From the NCBI GenBank assembly GCA_037176905.1, contig JBBBWG010006447.1:1-26511 (forward strand): DNA of 26,511 nt, read 5' to 3'. Numbering within the stretch: the first letter of the stretch is position 1; each line of letters begins with the position of its first letter. This document shows positions 1 to 8,690 of this stretch, piece after piece. The translations under genes were made by a program, and so were the position numbers. The DNA is from Azolla pinnata. Its lineage: Eukaryota; Streptophyta; Polypodiopsida; Salviniales; Salviniaceae. The notes under the pieces were generated by a model, which was not told the origin of the DNA, did not search any database, and saw only the letters and a list, made by a program, of their open reading frames with translations.

Positions 1-455
1 TATATATGCAAACACACACAAAGATGCATTAGAAAATGAATATTTAGATGATTATGCATGTATCTATGCATATACAGGTGAATACATACTAATATAAGTT
101 AATTTATAGCTATGTTGCAGCAAACTACCGGCTATGGTACAACAAACTTGCGGCAAACACGCGGCTATATATAGACCAATTTGCGTGTATCCAATTAAAT
201 ATAAATGTATATATATACATGAAAGTATTAATATTTATATGTATATATATGTATGTATGTATATACAAGAAAAAATGAAGCAAACATGTACATTATAGGT
301 GAACATGCATGTATGTATACAAATAAAAGTGAACACATACTAATATAAGTTAATTTGAAGCTATGTTGCAACAAATGGTGCATCTATGTCAGAACAAACA
401 ACTGATATAAGTTAAAAAACGCATTTACGTTTTAATATACAGGTGTATATCCATG
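1..455. repeat. AT-rich TATGCAT minisatellite, reverse orientation
   Basis: This stretch is dominated by alternating TATA, TGCAT and ACATAC words. It reads as the reverse complement of the ~30-bp unit found at 1870-2100 (core CACCTGTATATGCATACATA). A block of about 45 bp, containing the words TAATATAAGTTAATTT and GCTATGTTGCA, occurs twice in direct orientation (about 80-126 and 332-378). A few GCGGCAA words lie between them (about 125-170). No coding potential is supported; the short open frames here follow from the repeat composition. Confidence 0.7.
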
Positions 456-667
456 TATATATGCATATACAGATGAATATAATCTATCTTATCTCCATAT
501 ACAAGTGAATATATAGGTATTCTTGCTAGTAGAGATAAATATGTTTGTTTATGTGTATATACAGGTAAATCGATGTATACAAGAGGAGACAGACAAGTAA
601 GAAGTGAAAATATCCCACATGAATAGTTACAGACAAACATCTCGTATAAATAGGCAATGAGGGCTTG
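456..667 (+). repeat. Conserved ~215-bp repeat block, copy 1
   Basis: This block aligns closely with 9851-10084 in the same orientation. Shared landmarks in order include GCTAGTAGAGATAA, AAATCGATGTATA, GAGGAGACAGACAAGTAAGA, TGAAAATATC and GTATAAATAGGCA. Copy 2 carries a short extra segment. Both copies are preceded by AACTGATATAAGTT and followed, closely or at some distance, by GCGGYAA-type DNA, so they look like the same part of one repeat family. No protein-coding frame is shared. Confidence 0.75.
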
Positions 668-850
668 AGTTTATCATTTATTTTCCGAGTTCTGACATGA
701 ACAAACTGTTTGAAATGAAAAAGCTTTTGAAGACATATATGTTCTCAACAAAAAGAAATGTATAAAAATAAATAAACGGAGATTATTTTTTTTGTTTTTT
801 TTAAATTTAAATACCTTTAATTCAATTTTGCATACATACACGCGAAAATA
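668..850. other. AT-rich spacer, nothing recognised
   Basis: The spacer has poly-T and A/T-rich sequence, with no conserved frame, RNA gene or repeat relation that I could identify. Confidence 0.5.
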
Positions 851-1000
851 GACGCGATAAATTTGCCTATTTACTCGTGTATATGGTTACGTATACATGC
901 GCGGCAATACTCGCGGTAAAGCTTGCGTGTATATGTGCGGCAATACTCACGGCCAAGCTCCCGTATCTACGGGCGACAATAGTCGAGCGACTAGTGTCTT
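851..1000 (+). repeat. GCGGCAA/GCGGTAA motif array (short)
   Basis: GCGGCAATACTC, GCGGTAAAGCTTGC and similar words recur at roughly 12-bp or multiple spacing. They belong to the same degenerate motif family as the long arrays at 9172-9713 and 10085-10520. The array lies downstream of the conserved block at 456-667, as array 10085-10520 lies downstream of block copy 2. Confidence 0.6.
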
Positions 1001-1059
1001 CATCGATATCAGTCATGTCCCCGGAACCTCATTCAATACATAAATCGACGGAGGCCCTA

Positions 1060-1345
1060 CAACAACTTTTTGCATGCGTCCATGGGTGTTACTCCATTTT
1101 TTGTAAACTACGGTGTCCACCCCCGCTTCAACATTTCTCTTCCATCTGATTCTGTGAATCTTTCCGTGAAGGACCGGGCACATCCCTTGGAGGATGCGAT
1201 CTTTCCTTGGAGCTGACCCTCCCTGGCGAAAGCTACATGGTGCAAGAAAACTATCTTTGTTCAGATGGCACACGGTTCGAGGTAGATGACTTTGTTTGGA
1301 TTTTCCATCACAATATTTTTTACATTTGTTACAAATAGATACAAA
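1060..1345 (+). pseudogene. Ty3/gypsy integrase C-terminal fragment
   Basis: The plus-strand translation contains MGVTPFFVNYGVHP followed by SLPSDSVNLSVKDRAHPLED. This aligns with the integrase region of gypsy D at about 16435-16690, which has TGVIQFFVNYGLHP and SDSVNHSMEDQARLLED. The segment lies between the DDE catalytic core and the GPF/chromodomain tail in chromovirus integrases. It has a frameshift after LED and stops downstream (the motif DDFVW follows in a different frame). Both ends are lost: the left end merges into unrelated AT-rich DNA and the right end abuts an inverted gypsy LTR fragment. No catalytic residues are present. Confidence 0.8.
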
Positions 1346-1349
1346 AGAC

Positions 1350-1546
1350 AAGAACAGATAGAAGATAGATAAAGCTAAGTATTGATTCGGTAACTGGTGT
1401 TATTCACCTTGATTGGGATCAAGGTGAACCCTTGTATTTATATAATTCCAAAACTCATGCATGCAAAATGAGGGCCTTCCATGTAAGGAGAGGGAGATGC
1501 ATGTAGAAGAAGAAGCTTTTAGAAATTTCTAAAATTTTCTAGAACA
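1350..1546 (-). repeat. Gypsy LTR fragment with TATA box (minus)
   Basis: Read on the minus strand, this begins TGTTCTAGAAAATTTTAG (a plausible LTR 5' TG) and has the TATA-like word TTATATAAATAC (about 1436-1447). It continues into TTCACCTTGATCCCAATC and AACACCAGTTAC, which match the 5' region of gypsy D at 12902-12942 almost base for base. It is therefore the U3/R part of the same or a related LTR, in opposite orientation to the neighbouring integrase scrap. An 18-bp perfect palindrome, TTTTAGAAATTTCTAAAA, lies at 1517-1534. The 3' end of the LTR is missing. Confidence 0.65.
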
Positions 1547-1586
1547 TCAGACAGAGATATTAAGTTTATATGTATTGGTATTTATA

Positions 1587-1634
1587 TTATAATCATATAT
1601 TTGAAAAGAATTATAATCATATATTTGAAAAGAA
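1587..1634. repeat. 24-bp perfect tandem duplication
   Basis: Two adjacent identical units (1587-1610 and 1611-1634) start TTATAATCATATATTTGAAA. This is probably replication slippage in AT-rich DNA. Confidence 0.85.
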
Positions 1635-1654
1635 TTGACTTTATATCCATAGAT

Positions 1655-1800
1655 AAGGTTGTGGGTTCGAAATCTATTTATATGACAATTATTCATATAG
1701 GAAGGTTGTCTAAGACTATTGATGTAAGATATTTTCATTTCTTACTTGTTGTCTGTATCTTCCTGTATATATTCATTTATCTGTTATACATACATACATG
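1655..1800 (-). repeat. Partial inverted copy of the 456-667 block
   Basis: The reverse complement contains GACAACAAGTAAGAAATGAA, AATATCTTACATCAATAGT and similar words. These match the central part of the block copies at 456-667 and 9851-10084 with moderate divergence. A tRNA B-box-like word, GGTTCGAAATC, lies at about 1664-1674 on the plus strand. Confidence 0.55.
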
Positions 1801-2859
1801 GATATTTATCTTTACAAACAAGTATACCTGCAGATTCATCAATATATACAATCATATTAACTTGTATATGGATGTAATATAGATGCATATTTATTTGTAT
1901 ATGCAAATATACATGCATTTACACCTGTATATGCATAGATAGATGCATATTCATCTATCTATGTATACATAGATGTATATTCACCCATACATGGATAGCT
2001 ATATATGTATACACCTGTATATGCATACATACATGTATATTCATTCATCTGCGTATACAGACACACATGCATATTCACCTGTATATGTACATTTTTTTTT
2101 TCCAAAATAATATCCTTCCATTAGTTAGGTCAATTTACACATTACAAATTATGAGGCAAATTGTCTGACAAACTGAAGAAAATTTTGGTCAGACTATTTC
2201 ACCTGTATATGTACATATTTGATGGATATTCTCCTGTACATGTACATGTTTGATGCATATTGATCTTTAGACGGATAGATAATTACATATTGAACTTTTT
2301 GGATCTTATTGGACGTACATATATTACATAATTGTATGTGGAACGAATTGAGTTGACCATTTAATTGTGTCAAATGAGGTCGTGGTTCGAATGCAACATA
2401 GCTGCAAATTAGCTTATTTTCACCCACATATGTATACATATATGTATATTCATCTAAATATATATTCTTTCATACATATTTGTGTGTATATGCATAGTCG
2501 TCTATGCATGTTTGATGTATATTCACATGTAAAAAAGTTAGACAGTACAGGCATATTCAGCTGTATACGCATACAAATATGCATAATTGTATGTTTGATC
2601 GAACTATTTGATTGTGTCAAATGAGGTCATGCGTTCAAATCTTTCCTAGGACATAATGTTGTGGTAAATATGTAGTATGATTCAGCCAACTATGCAATAA
2701 ACATTATCTGATAATAGGAGCAGTAAATAAAATTCGATATTTACTACAGATTTCGTCACGATGTTGTTGCAAATTAGCTTATATTAGCATATATATACCT
2801 AAATATGCATCACCTACATACATATTTACCTATATATTTACATTTCTGATTCATATTTG
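1801..2859 (+). repeat. ~30-bp TATGCAT minisatellite, forward orientation
   Basis: From about 1880 to 2100 the sequence can be cut into successive degenerate ~24-34-bp units, each beginning ATGCAT or ATGTAT, followed by ATTCACCTGTATATGCATAC or a variant. Similar units continue, more diverged, to 2860. Two copies of TTGTGTCAAATGAGGTC followed by a B-box-like GTTCRAAT occur at about 2366-2392 and 2615-2640. Inverted copies of the AAGTTAATTTGCAGCTATG block are at about 2388-2416 and 2763-2790. I see no gene. Confidence 0.7.
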
Positions 2860-3370
2860 CTTGTATATGCATACATACATATCTACGCATAAATAATCAT
2901 CTATTCCTGTATATTTACATGTATACATGCATATTAATCTATATATATAGATACAGAATAATGCATTTTAGATAATAATGAATATATATTTACTCGAGGT
3001 CATTGGTTCAAGTCATGCCTCTCACATTGTTGTTCGAAATATGCACTAAAATACAGTAAAGGTTGTTTAAATAAGTTGTGTCAAAATCATAATAAAGGGA
3101 GAAGCAGTAATAGTCGCTTGTATATGCATACATACATATCTACGCATAAATATTGATATATTCACGTATTTTGTCATATATTGATCTATATATATACATA
3201 GATAGATACAAAATAGTATATTTTAGATAATAATACATATATATTTACTCGAGGTCATTAGTTCAAGTCCTGCCTTTCACACATTGTTGTTAGAAATATG
3301 CATTAAAATGTAGTAAAGGTTGTTTTAATAAGTCGTGCCAAAATCATAATAAAGGGAGCAGTAATAGTCG
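2860..3370 (+). repeat. ~255-bp tandem duplication
   Basis: Unit 1 (2860-3116) and unit 2 (3117-3370) both begin CTTGTATATGCATACATACA and end AGCAGTAATAGTCG. Between these they share TTTACTCGAGGTCATT, GTTCAAGTC, ATTGTTGTT and TCATAATAAAGGGAG. Substitutions and small indels are scattered throughout, so the duplication is not recent. Each unit has one B-box-like word (GGTTCAAGTC at 3005-3014 and GTTCAAGTCC at 3261-3270). Confidence 0.85.
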
Positions 3371-3480
3371 CACCTACAGTTGGGTCAAACTCGCGATAAA
3401 CAATGCAGTAACACTCGGGCAAATTTGAAGCGATTTTCAAAAACATTTGCGGCACAGTCATGAAAAATGACCCAATACCT
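3371..3480. repeat. Short GCGGCAA-type remnant
   Basis: Words such as CTCGCGATAAACAA, GCAGTAACACTCGGGCAAATTT (shown here only as a type) and TTGCGGCACAG mark this as a degenerate piece of the GCGGYAA array family. It directly abuts the 3' break of the minus-strand gypsy fragment. Confidence 0.5.
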
Positions 3481-4865
3481 TGTAGTGAGAGACGGAAGGC
3501 CGTTTAGGGATTGAAATACATATGGTCGATGATGAGATGCTTTGAAGTGAGCATAAGTATCGCAAGTCTTAATGAACTCCTTGAGCAATTTCAATGGTTG
3601 CGGCCAACAATACCCCCAAGATATCAACTCCAAGGCATTCCTAACACCAAAATGACTGACAAGCATATCATCCTGACAATCTTTCAGCACCTTGGTTCGA
3701 CATGGACCTTCTGGGACATACAAAAGCTTATTTCGAAACACAAAGTTATTTAAGATTGTAAAATAACTAAATCTTGCCTTTTGAGTTTGTGGGAGGGGTT
3801 TGTGATACTTACCTTAACCTCTATTTCAAACTTGAAAGTCGTAGTGGCTTTTGCTATTTTCTTGAGCAAAAAGTCATCCCAAAGCAAGCAAGTCACAAAA
3901 TTGTAGATTTAGTCAAGCTTTAACAACCTCAAGGATTGCTAGACATAGGCTTTATCTTCTGGAGTGAGCTCAAACTCAAATCAATGAGACAATACATCGG
4001 CCTTTGTGTGTTGAGTGCCAGGTCAAATGATTATCTTGAAATCATCGCCTACCAAGAAGTTTAACCACTACACCTGTCTGTGATTGGATGTTCGTGTGGT
4101 GGAGAAGTAGATAAGATTTTTATGATCAGTAATCACTTGGATACGGTGCTGTGCCTAGCGAAAAAGGGTCTCTATTCTTTGAAAGTAGCAATTATTGCGG
4201 GAAGCTCCTTGTCATATATAGCGTATTTGGTTTTAGGGGTAAAGAAGCTCCTTACACAGGTAATAAGTGAAGCACACTGACCTCATTTGGCTGGGAAAGG
4301 ATTTCCCCAATGGCGAAATTGGAAGCATCCATTTCGACATGTAAAGGCTAAGTTAGGTTAGGATGTAGAAGGACAGGTGTTGTACTACAGGTTTGTTTCA
4401 GAAAGTCAATAGTAGTTTGTGCCACTATTGTCCATTAAAAGGTATCAAATATAGCATGCTTGCGAGCAACAGTAATGAAAGGTTGTGCAATAATTGAAAA
4501 TCAATTGATAAAGCATCAATGAAATTTGGCAAAACCAGGAAATGATTGCACATCTTGTAGAGGAGTTGGTATAGCCCCCTCTTAGATAGTCTTAATCTTT
4601 TGTGTGTACATTGTGATTCTCTGTGTTAAGATAACATACCCGAGGTAGTCTTAATCTTTTGTGTGTACATTGTGATTCTCTGTGTTAAGATAACATACCC
4701 GAGGAACACCAGAAAAGTATGATGAAATTTACGCTTTTCACATTTAGCATAGAGTCCATGTTCTCGAAATTTGGCGAAAACTATCTTGAGAGATGTTAAG
4801 TGGACTCCTTGATATTCGAAGAGAAGAAAAAGATGTCGTCAAGATACATGATTGTTTTTATCATT
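3480..4865 (-). pseudogene. Ty3/gypsy pol fragment: RT end, RNase H, integrase Zn domain
   Basis: Reading from high to low coordinate, the minus strand has YLDDI (the RT catalytic motif, about 4832-4850) and the RT end GYVI (about 4660-4700). RNase H follows with VEMDASNFAIGEILSQ (about 4270-4325), DKELPAIIATFKE (about 4180-4220) and VITDHKNL (about 4110-4140). The integrase zinc domain then gives LYVPEGPCRTKVLKDCQ and SHFGVRNALEL (about 3560-3735). It breaks after HHRPYVFQSL, before the DDE core. It matches gypsy D over shared parts (D has LYVPDGPCRTKVLQECQ) and retains the RNase H that D has lost. Frameshifts, stops and a 59-bp tandem duplication disable it. The RT upstream of YLDDI is missing. 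Confidence 0.85.
4587..4704 (-). repeat. 59-bp exact tandem duplication inside RT
   Basis: Units 4587-4645 and 4646-4704 both begin TAGTCTTAATCTTTTGTGTG and end TAACATACCCGAGG. They cover the conserved GYVI region of the reverse transcriptase, so the copy repeats that part of the protein and shifts the frame. The two units look identical by eye, which implies a recent slippage or repair event in an old element. Confidence 0.9.
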
Positions 4866-5009
4866 TTATATCATGATAGGCTACTTCCATTTTTAGGTTT
4901 TGGATTATAAAAAAGGAGCTCTTGGGTTGAAGTCTAGGTCAAGCATAAAGTCATGGATTCATGACACTATATCTTCTTCTAGAACGATGAGTGGAAGAAA
5001 TCATTAATG
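4866..5009. other. Unassigned junction between two gypsy fragments
   Basis: This lies between the RT break (YLDDI side) and the chromodomain tail of the next minus-strand fragment. It contains AAGGAGCTCTTGGGTTGAAG and CATTAATGATTTCTTCC (minus), but no frame that I can place. It may be the tail or LTR remnant of the upstream fragment. Confidence 0.4.
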
Positions 5010-5375
5010 ATGCAAGGCCGGGCTTGTTGGAATAATGACAATTGAAGTCATCGATAAGTGCTTGAGCATTACAAACATTATTGGCGAGTTCCTATGTGCG
5101 ATCGTTGGGGGGATAATTTGAGAATCGAGAATGGAGGCTACCTTGTACTCCAGCCTGTTAGCAAGTTGGAGAGGAGATGATAACACGACATGATTGGGAA
5201 TTAAGCTGGTGTGGCAATGCTCCAAAACAAAGCTGTGAAAGACAAGATCAAGCTGCAAATTTGCAAGCAGATCAAGAGGAAATGTACTATCATTAATCCA
5301 CTCATTGATAACAAAAGGACTTAAGCATTGATAATTTACCTTATCACATGGTCGAGTAGTTTTGATGTGCTAGTG
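5010..5375 (-). pseudogene. Ty3/gypsy integrase C-terminus and chromodomain fragment
   Basis: The minus-strand translation has the GPF-like region of chromovirus integrases, NYQCLSPFVINEWINDSTF (about 5278-5335). It is followed by PLDLLANLQLDLVFHSFVLE, which corresponds to VLHVSLLKPYH in gypsy D, and EYKVASILDS (start of the chromodomain, about 5130-5160). A final part is shifted in frame: FVNAQALIDDFNCHYSNKPG (about 5013-5075). The order is normal for a chromovirus C-terminus, but the chromodomain middle is much shorter than usual, so an internal deletion is likely. This is a second element, not an extension of 3480-4865, because the C-terminus lies upstream of an RT in the same orientation. 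Confidence 0.75.
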
Positions 5376-5681
5376 TAACAACCATAATACGCAACCATAT
5401 ATACTCACATATATGTCACCATATACGTGATCAGATACACAACCATATGCGTACACTTATACGCAAACATATACGCAATATTTAACGAATAGTTTACGCA
5501 AACTTTGTTGTGACAGTTGCCATAATTTTAGCCGCAAACTTTCTGAGAATTTACCACAGCTATTATCGCATAGATTGTGCGTGCCTATTACCACGAGTTG
5601 TGCGGCTAAATTAAAGTGAGTGTTTTTGCATATTTTACACGAGTTTTTCTGCAAAGTTTATGCAAGTTTTTCTGCGGCTAA
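5376..5681. repeat. ATACGCAAACATATAC and GCGGCTA-type repeat
   Basis: The first part repeats words such as CATATACGC, ACGCAAAC and ACCATATAC. The second part has TTTGCGGCTA, TTACGCAAACTT and CTGCGGCTAAATGAG. It resembles a diverged GCGGYAA array. Copia A is truncated against it at about 5682. Confidence 0.5.
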
Positions 5682-5900
5682 ATGAGTGACCTTGAAAGCT
5701 CCGGGACGTCCCCAACATTGTGGAGTACGATCGTAGAGCAACCCGAAAAATTGAGATCTACCATATCGATGCCGATAACCGCAGAATGCTATGAATTTCC
5801 GACGCGTACATGATCGAAACTTCGAGTTGTATACCGTCGGAATTGCGATTGGAACGGAGTTACGTGGTAAGAGGCACCCGGGTTGAGTAGTCAATTGGTT
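5682..5900 (-). pseudogene. Copia A protease start (truncated)
   Basis: The retropepsin active-site region reads NPGASYHVTPF on the minus strand, where B retains DSGAS. Both the catalytic Asp (to Asn) and the following Ser (to Pro) are changed. The shared continuation includes QSQFRRYTTRSFDHVRVGNS, a stop, and then STIVLHNVGDVPELSRS. The frame breaks at the truncation near 5682. This is the N-terminal half of the protease only. Confidence 0.75.
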
Positions 5901-6801
5901 GCTTCCTCCATCGTAAGCAAAACTTCTGGTTCGGTCGTGCTCTCCACAGTGAGGATGTTCGGATCATCCTCCGTAGTATCTACAATTGTGCGCCGTGAAT
6001 TCGTAGAGGATGAACCATAGAAGTTCACCTCCTCCGCACGATTACCCTTTTGCGTAAATTTTTCGTTCTTTGCTTTGAGGGCTCGGCAGTCGGCCTTGAT
6101 GTGTCCAAGTTTTTTGTAGTAAATGCACGTCCGTAAATCCCTAGACTTACTTCGGTTTCTCGTCGCGTTCGGCCCGCCTCGCGCAAGGAATTTCTTCCAC
6201 GATGTTGCTGTCGATCACCCATACTCTGTATGGTGTAGGCTTCACTTGCCGAGTTCTGAACGAACGGTTTCCATTGAGCGTCTTCAGACAGAATGGAGCT
6301 AGTAATCTCGAAATACTTCACGGTCGTAGCAGATGCGTTGCATACGGTCGTGACGAAGGTTTCCCAAGATGGTGGAAGGCTACTCATTAGCAGTAGAGCT
6401 TCAGCTCATCGTCAATCGTAATACCTTGTGCTGATAGCTGGGAAATGATTCCTTCGTAGTCCTTCAGGTGAGCCATGATCGAGTCGGATTCTTTCATCCG
6501 CAAGTTGTAAAGGCGCCATAGTAACTAAATCTTTGTAGTGGCCACCTTCTTGTCGTATGTGTCCGACAGCGTCTTCCATAGTTCTTTTGCTATCGTACAC
6601 AACTGAACCGTGTAGTACACGGATTCAGATAGATGCATTCGAATGGTAGCACGGGCTACCCAGTCCAACCTCTTCCATTCTTCCGGTTTGTATGTTGCCG
6701 GAGCCATGTCATGCTCTATTGGATCGATCTGGCCACGGACTATGAGATAGTCCCGTTGAACCTCCTTAGACTCATCTCGGATGAGCCGGATGTCGAAGCA
6801 T
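5900..6801 (-). pseudogene. Copia A gag, broken
   Basis: This is a Gag of the copia/UBN2 type. A start equivalent to C's ATG would be near 6801, but one base is missing after it. Recognisable minus-strand peptides in order are DYLIVRGQIDPIEHDMAPAT, YKPEEWKRLDWVARATIRMH, LSESVYYTVQL, KELWKTLSDTYDKKVATTKI and a stop. DYEGIISQLSAQGITIDDEL and SLPPSWETFVTTVCNASATT follow, then a zinc knuckle CIYYKKLGHIKADC. The knuckle should be C-X2-C-X4-H-X4-C and its second Cys is Tyr. The product would have packaged element RNA in cytoplasmic particles; this copy cannot make it. Confidence 0.85.
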
Positions 6802-6824
6802 TTCTCAGGAAGGCTTGTCCGTAG

Positions 6825-6925
6825 TTCTGTCCGGAGTGGTTACAACCGCGGGTGAGTACAATTGCACTGCAGTCTACCCGAATGTGGTCTAACCGAGTTG
6901 GACACGAATGTGAAGGGGTTTACGG
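6825..6925 (-). repeat. Copia A leader repeat, one unit
   Basis: This is a single copy of the ~100-bp unit (landmarks on plus: TAGTTCTGTCCGGAGTGGTT, GCGGGTGAGTACAA, CTACCCGAATGTGGTC, CGAGTTGGACACGAA). The unit is repeated about three times in the leader of copia C at 25058-25355. A partial next unit begins near 6926. Confidence 0.75.
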
Positions 6926-7497
6926 TTCTATTTGGAGTGGGTACGACTACAACGGCTCTGTCCGAAGTGAGTACGAACTGTATTGTCGAAGTCCGAGTCG
7001 AAATCGGACTATTACGCCTAGTCCATGGAAGAACGAGTCGTACTAACTCTTCTAATGCGGATTTCGGCCAAAGTACTTTTACACGGAGTGAGCACAAGCC
7101 ACTAGCTTTGCCCGAAGTGTGTGCAAAGCACTATCAAAGAGAGTACGATTGTCGGAATCGTGGTCTAATCGTATACTTCACGGATTAGATCACGATAGAA
7201 CATTTTTCTAAAGACTATGTTAAAACGGTCGTAACTCCCTGTGGGTTGCTCAGAATCCACTTCCGTATCTTCTGTTCTCTCCTTGACATTGAGGCGAACA
7301 CGATGATGTGTTGCACAACTAAAGACGTCGCCGAAAACTCTCAGAAAGCTCAAATCTTTAGTCGCCGGTCGAAAAGTTACGGATGCCCATAACTGTCTTG
7401 AATCTGCTCTAAACCTCACGCTCTTGACGTCCACACTGAGCTGAATACAACAGGAAGATAGTAGCAGCAGATGACGGCCTACAACAGACGAAACCGC
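6926..7497 (-). other. Copia A 5' leader (PBS-proximal)
   Basis: This is noncoding leader between the PBS and the gag repeat unit. It matches the leaders of B (17264-17660) and C (25400-25928). The segment nearest the PBS reads GGCCGTCATCTGCTGCTACT, then TATTCAGCTCAGTGTGGACG. It is unusually long for copia, and short open frames in it differ between copies, so it is not protein-coding. Confidence 0.7.
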
Positions 7498-7509
7498 GCT
7501 CTAATACCA
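7498..7509 (-). other. Copia A primer binding site
   Basis: TGGTATTAGAGC on the minus strand lies two bases from the LTR end. It differs by one base from the plant copia PBS TGGTATCAGAGC, which pairs with the 3' end of initiator tRNA-Met. Confidence 0.85.
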
Positions 7510-7511
7510 AA

Positions 7512-7856
7512 TGTTTGGGTGATGTTGTCAGGCGGAACAATGCACTAGCTTCCAGTAGTATGTTAGAGCTGTCAAGAGGTAAATTAGAACAAAGAGAAGA
7601 TCAGATCAGAAGGAGGCTTCAAATCTGAGGTGATGAGAAGTTAAGGCGGCAGTACAGGAGAGAGTTAGAGAGAGAGAGAGAGGCACAAGAATAGAACTTC
7701 TATTCACTAGAATTGGAGCAACCAACTTTGAATGACCATACAAGCTTTGTATATATACCCCCAAGCTAGGGCTAAAGCCTTTTTCGGCTTATTACAAATA
7801 TGGCCCGTTCACTTATGGATAGTGTGAACACGACCATTAGATGCCCGTATTCGACA
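7512..7856 (-). repeat. Copia A 5' LTR (345 bp)
   Basis: The minus strand begins TGTCGAATACGGGCATCTAA and ends CATCACCCAAACA next to the PBS, giving standard TG...CA ends. It retains a TATA box (GGGTATATATACAAAGC, about 7747-7763), followed by a CT/GA-rich transcribed part. It matches the B 5' LTR (16933-17249) and the start of the B 3' LTR (26435). The TATA box here is better preserved than in B. Confidence 0.9.
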
Positions 7857-8275
7857 GGCACCACATACGAAACCACCATTTCATTCCTTGTTGCCAGAAT
7901 TAGGGCAGGTCGTCGATGTACATAATTTGCCGATGGACATGGATACGACGTCGGATCAAAGGGACGACAATACAACACACCCATGCAGAGCAAAAGGTAC
8001 AGACAGGATCATGGGTTGCTGTGCAATTGGTCCACAAGGATGAAGCTCAAATCGAAACTGAGAATCTACTTGATGCTGATGCTGACGCGGATGATGAAGC
8101 TGATCCAAATCTAGTTACATATTACGGTGAACCGATGCTTCCCTTGACTTATGTATCGAGTTAGGTTCTGGGCACATGATTGATATCGATGAAGAAACTA
8201 ATATATTTTTCACTATCGATATTGATCCGTTCCTCATAATTGATTCTTATGCTGACCAGAATTCATGAGTATATT
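7857..8275 (+). repeat. Unclassified coding repeat family, copy 1
   Basis: The DNA aligns with 10645-11080 (same orientation) and with 12421-12880 (opposite orientation). Reading frames are partly conserved. Near the start, LLPELGQVVDVHN and TTSDQR match LLPELGLVDNSADVV and NMSDQR in copy 2. Near the end, LCIELGSGHMIDIDEETNIF and FTIDIDPFLIIDSYADQNS (stop) match copies 2 and 3. The acidic middle (LDADADADDEADPNLV, different frame) parallels FDDGDSDQGDQDLV. I do not recognise the family. A transposase C-terminus is a guess based on nearby CACTA-like termini. Copia A was inserted at its left edge. Confidence 0.6.
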
Positions 8276-8344
8276 TTTTTTTTATTCAATGAAATCCTAG
8301 ATTTTCTAGTTAAATTTCCTATCTTTCCATTAGGGTTTTAATGA

Positions 8345-8690
8345 AATTTTCCACATTCCTATACAATGTTGCGGCAAGGGCAGAGGCAAATTTCCATGAT
8401 GAAATCAGCAAAATTGCGGCAACTACGCGGTAAATTTGCAGCAAAGTTGCTTCAAAATTGTGGCAATTTTCCAGTAATTGTGTGGCAAACTCGCGGTAAA
8501 TGAGTTGCAAATGAGCTGCAAGTGCGCGACAAATGAGTGGTAAATAAGCGGCAAGGTCGTAGCAATTGTGCGGTTATATTGTGGCAAAGGTGCGGCAACT
8601 GACATATGACACTAAAATTGCCGCGTATTTGCCGCAAGATAGCCACGTGCTTGCAGCAAGATAGCTGCAATATAGAAACAATCAGGTTCT
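8345..8690 (+). repeat. GCGGYAA ~12-bp motif array
   Basis: Repeated words such as TTGCGGCAA, CTCGCGGTAAAT, GTGCGGC, GTGTGGCAAACTC and GTGCGCGACAAAT are spaced at about 11-12 bp or multiples. Several overlapping minus-strand open frames here are by-products of the period. The array is downstream of repeat copy 1, as 11160-11330 is downstream of copy 2. Confidence 0.7.

Larger units (their letters stand above)
5682..7856 (-). mobile_element. Copia A: truncated Ty1/copia element (minus)
   Basis: The order on the minus strand is 5' LTR (7512-7856), PBS (7498-7509), long leader (about 6802-7497), gag (about 5900-6801) and the start of protease (about 5682-5900). Integrase, RT, RNase H and the 3' LTR are absent. 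The 3' break at about 5682 falls in the region just upstream of GAG-pre-integrase, where B reads LSRLLISVG. The family is the same as copia B and C, shown by near-identical gag peptides (for example DYEGIISQLSA) and matching LTR and leader. No target duplication can be shown because the other end is lost. Confidence 0.85.

Noticed and set aside
1-850. Short open frames in TATGCAT DNA as genes
   Set aside because: They consist of repeat-encoded residues (Tyr, Ile, His, Met), occur on both strands and are not shared between block copies.
1664-3270. Genuine tRNA genes
   Set aside because: Only B-box-like words are seen; no cloverleaf with acceptor and anticodon stems could be built.
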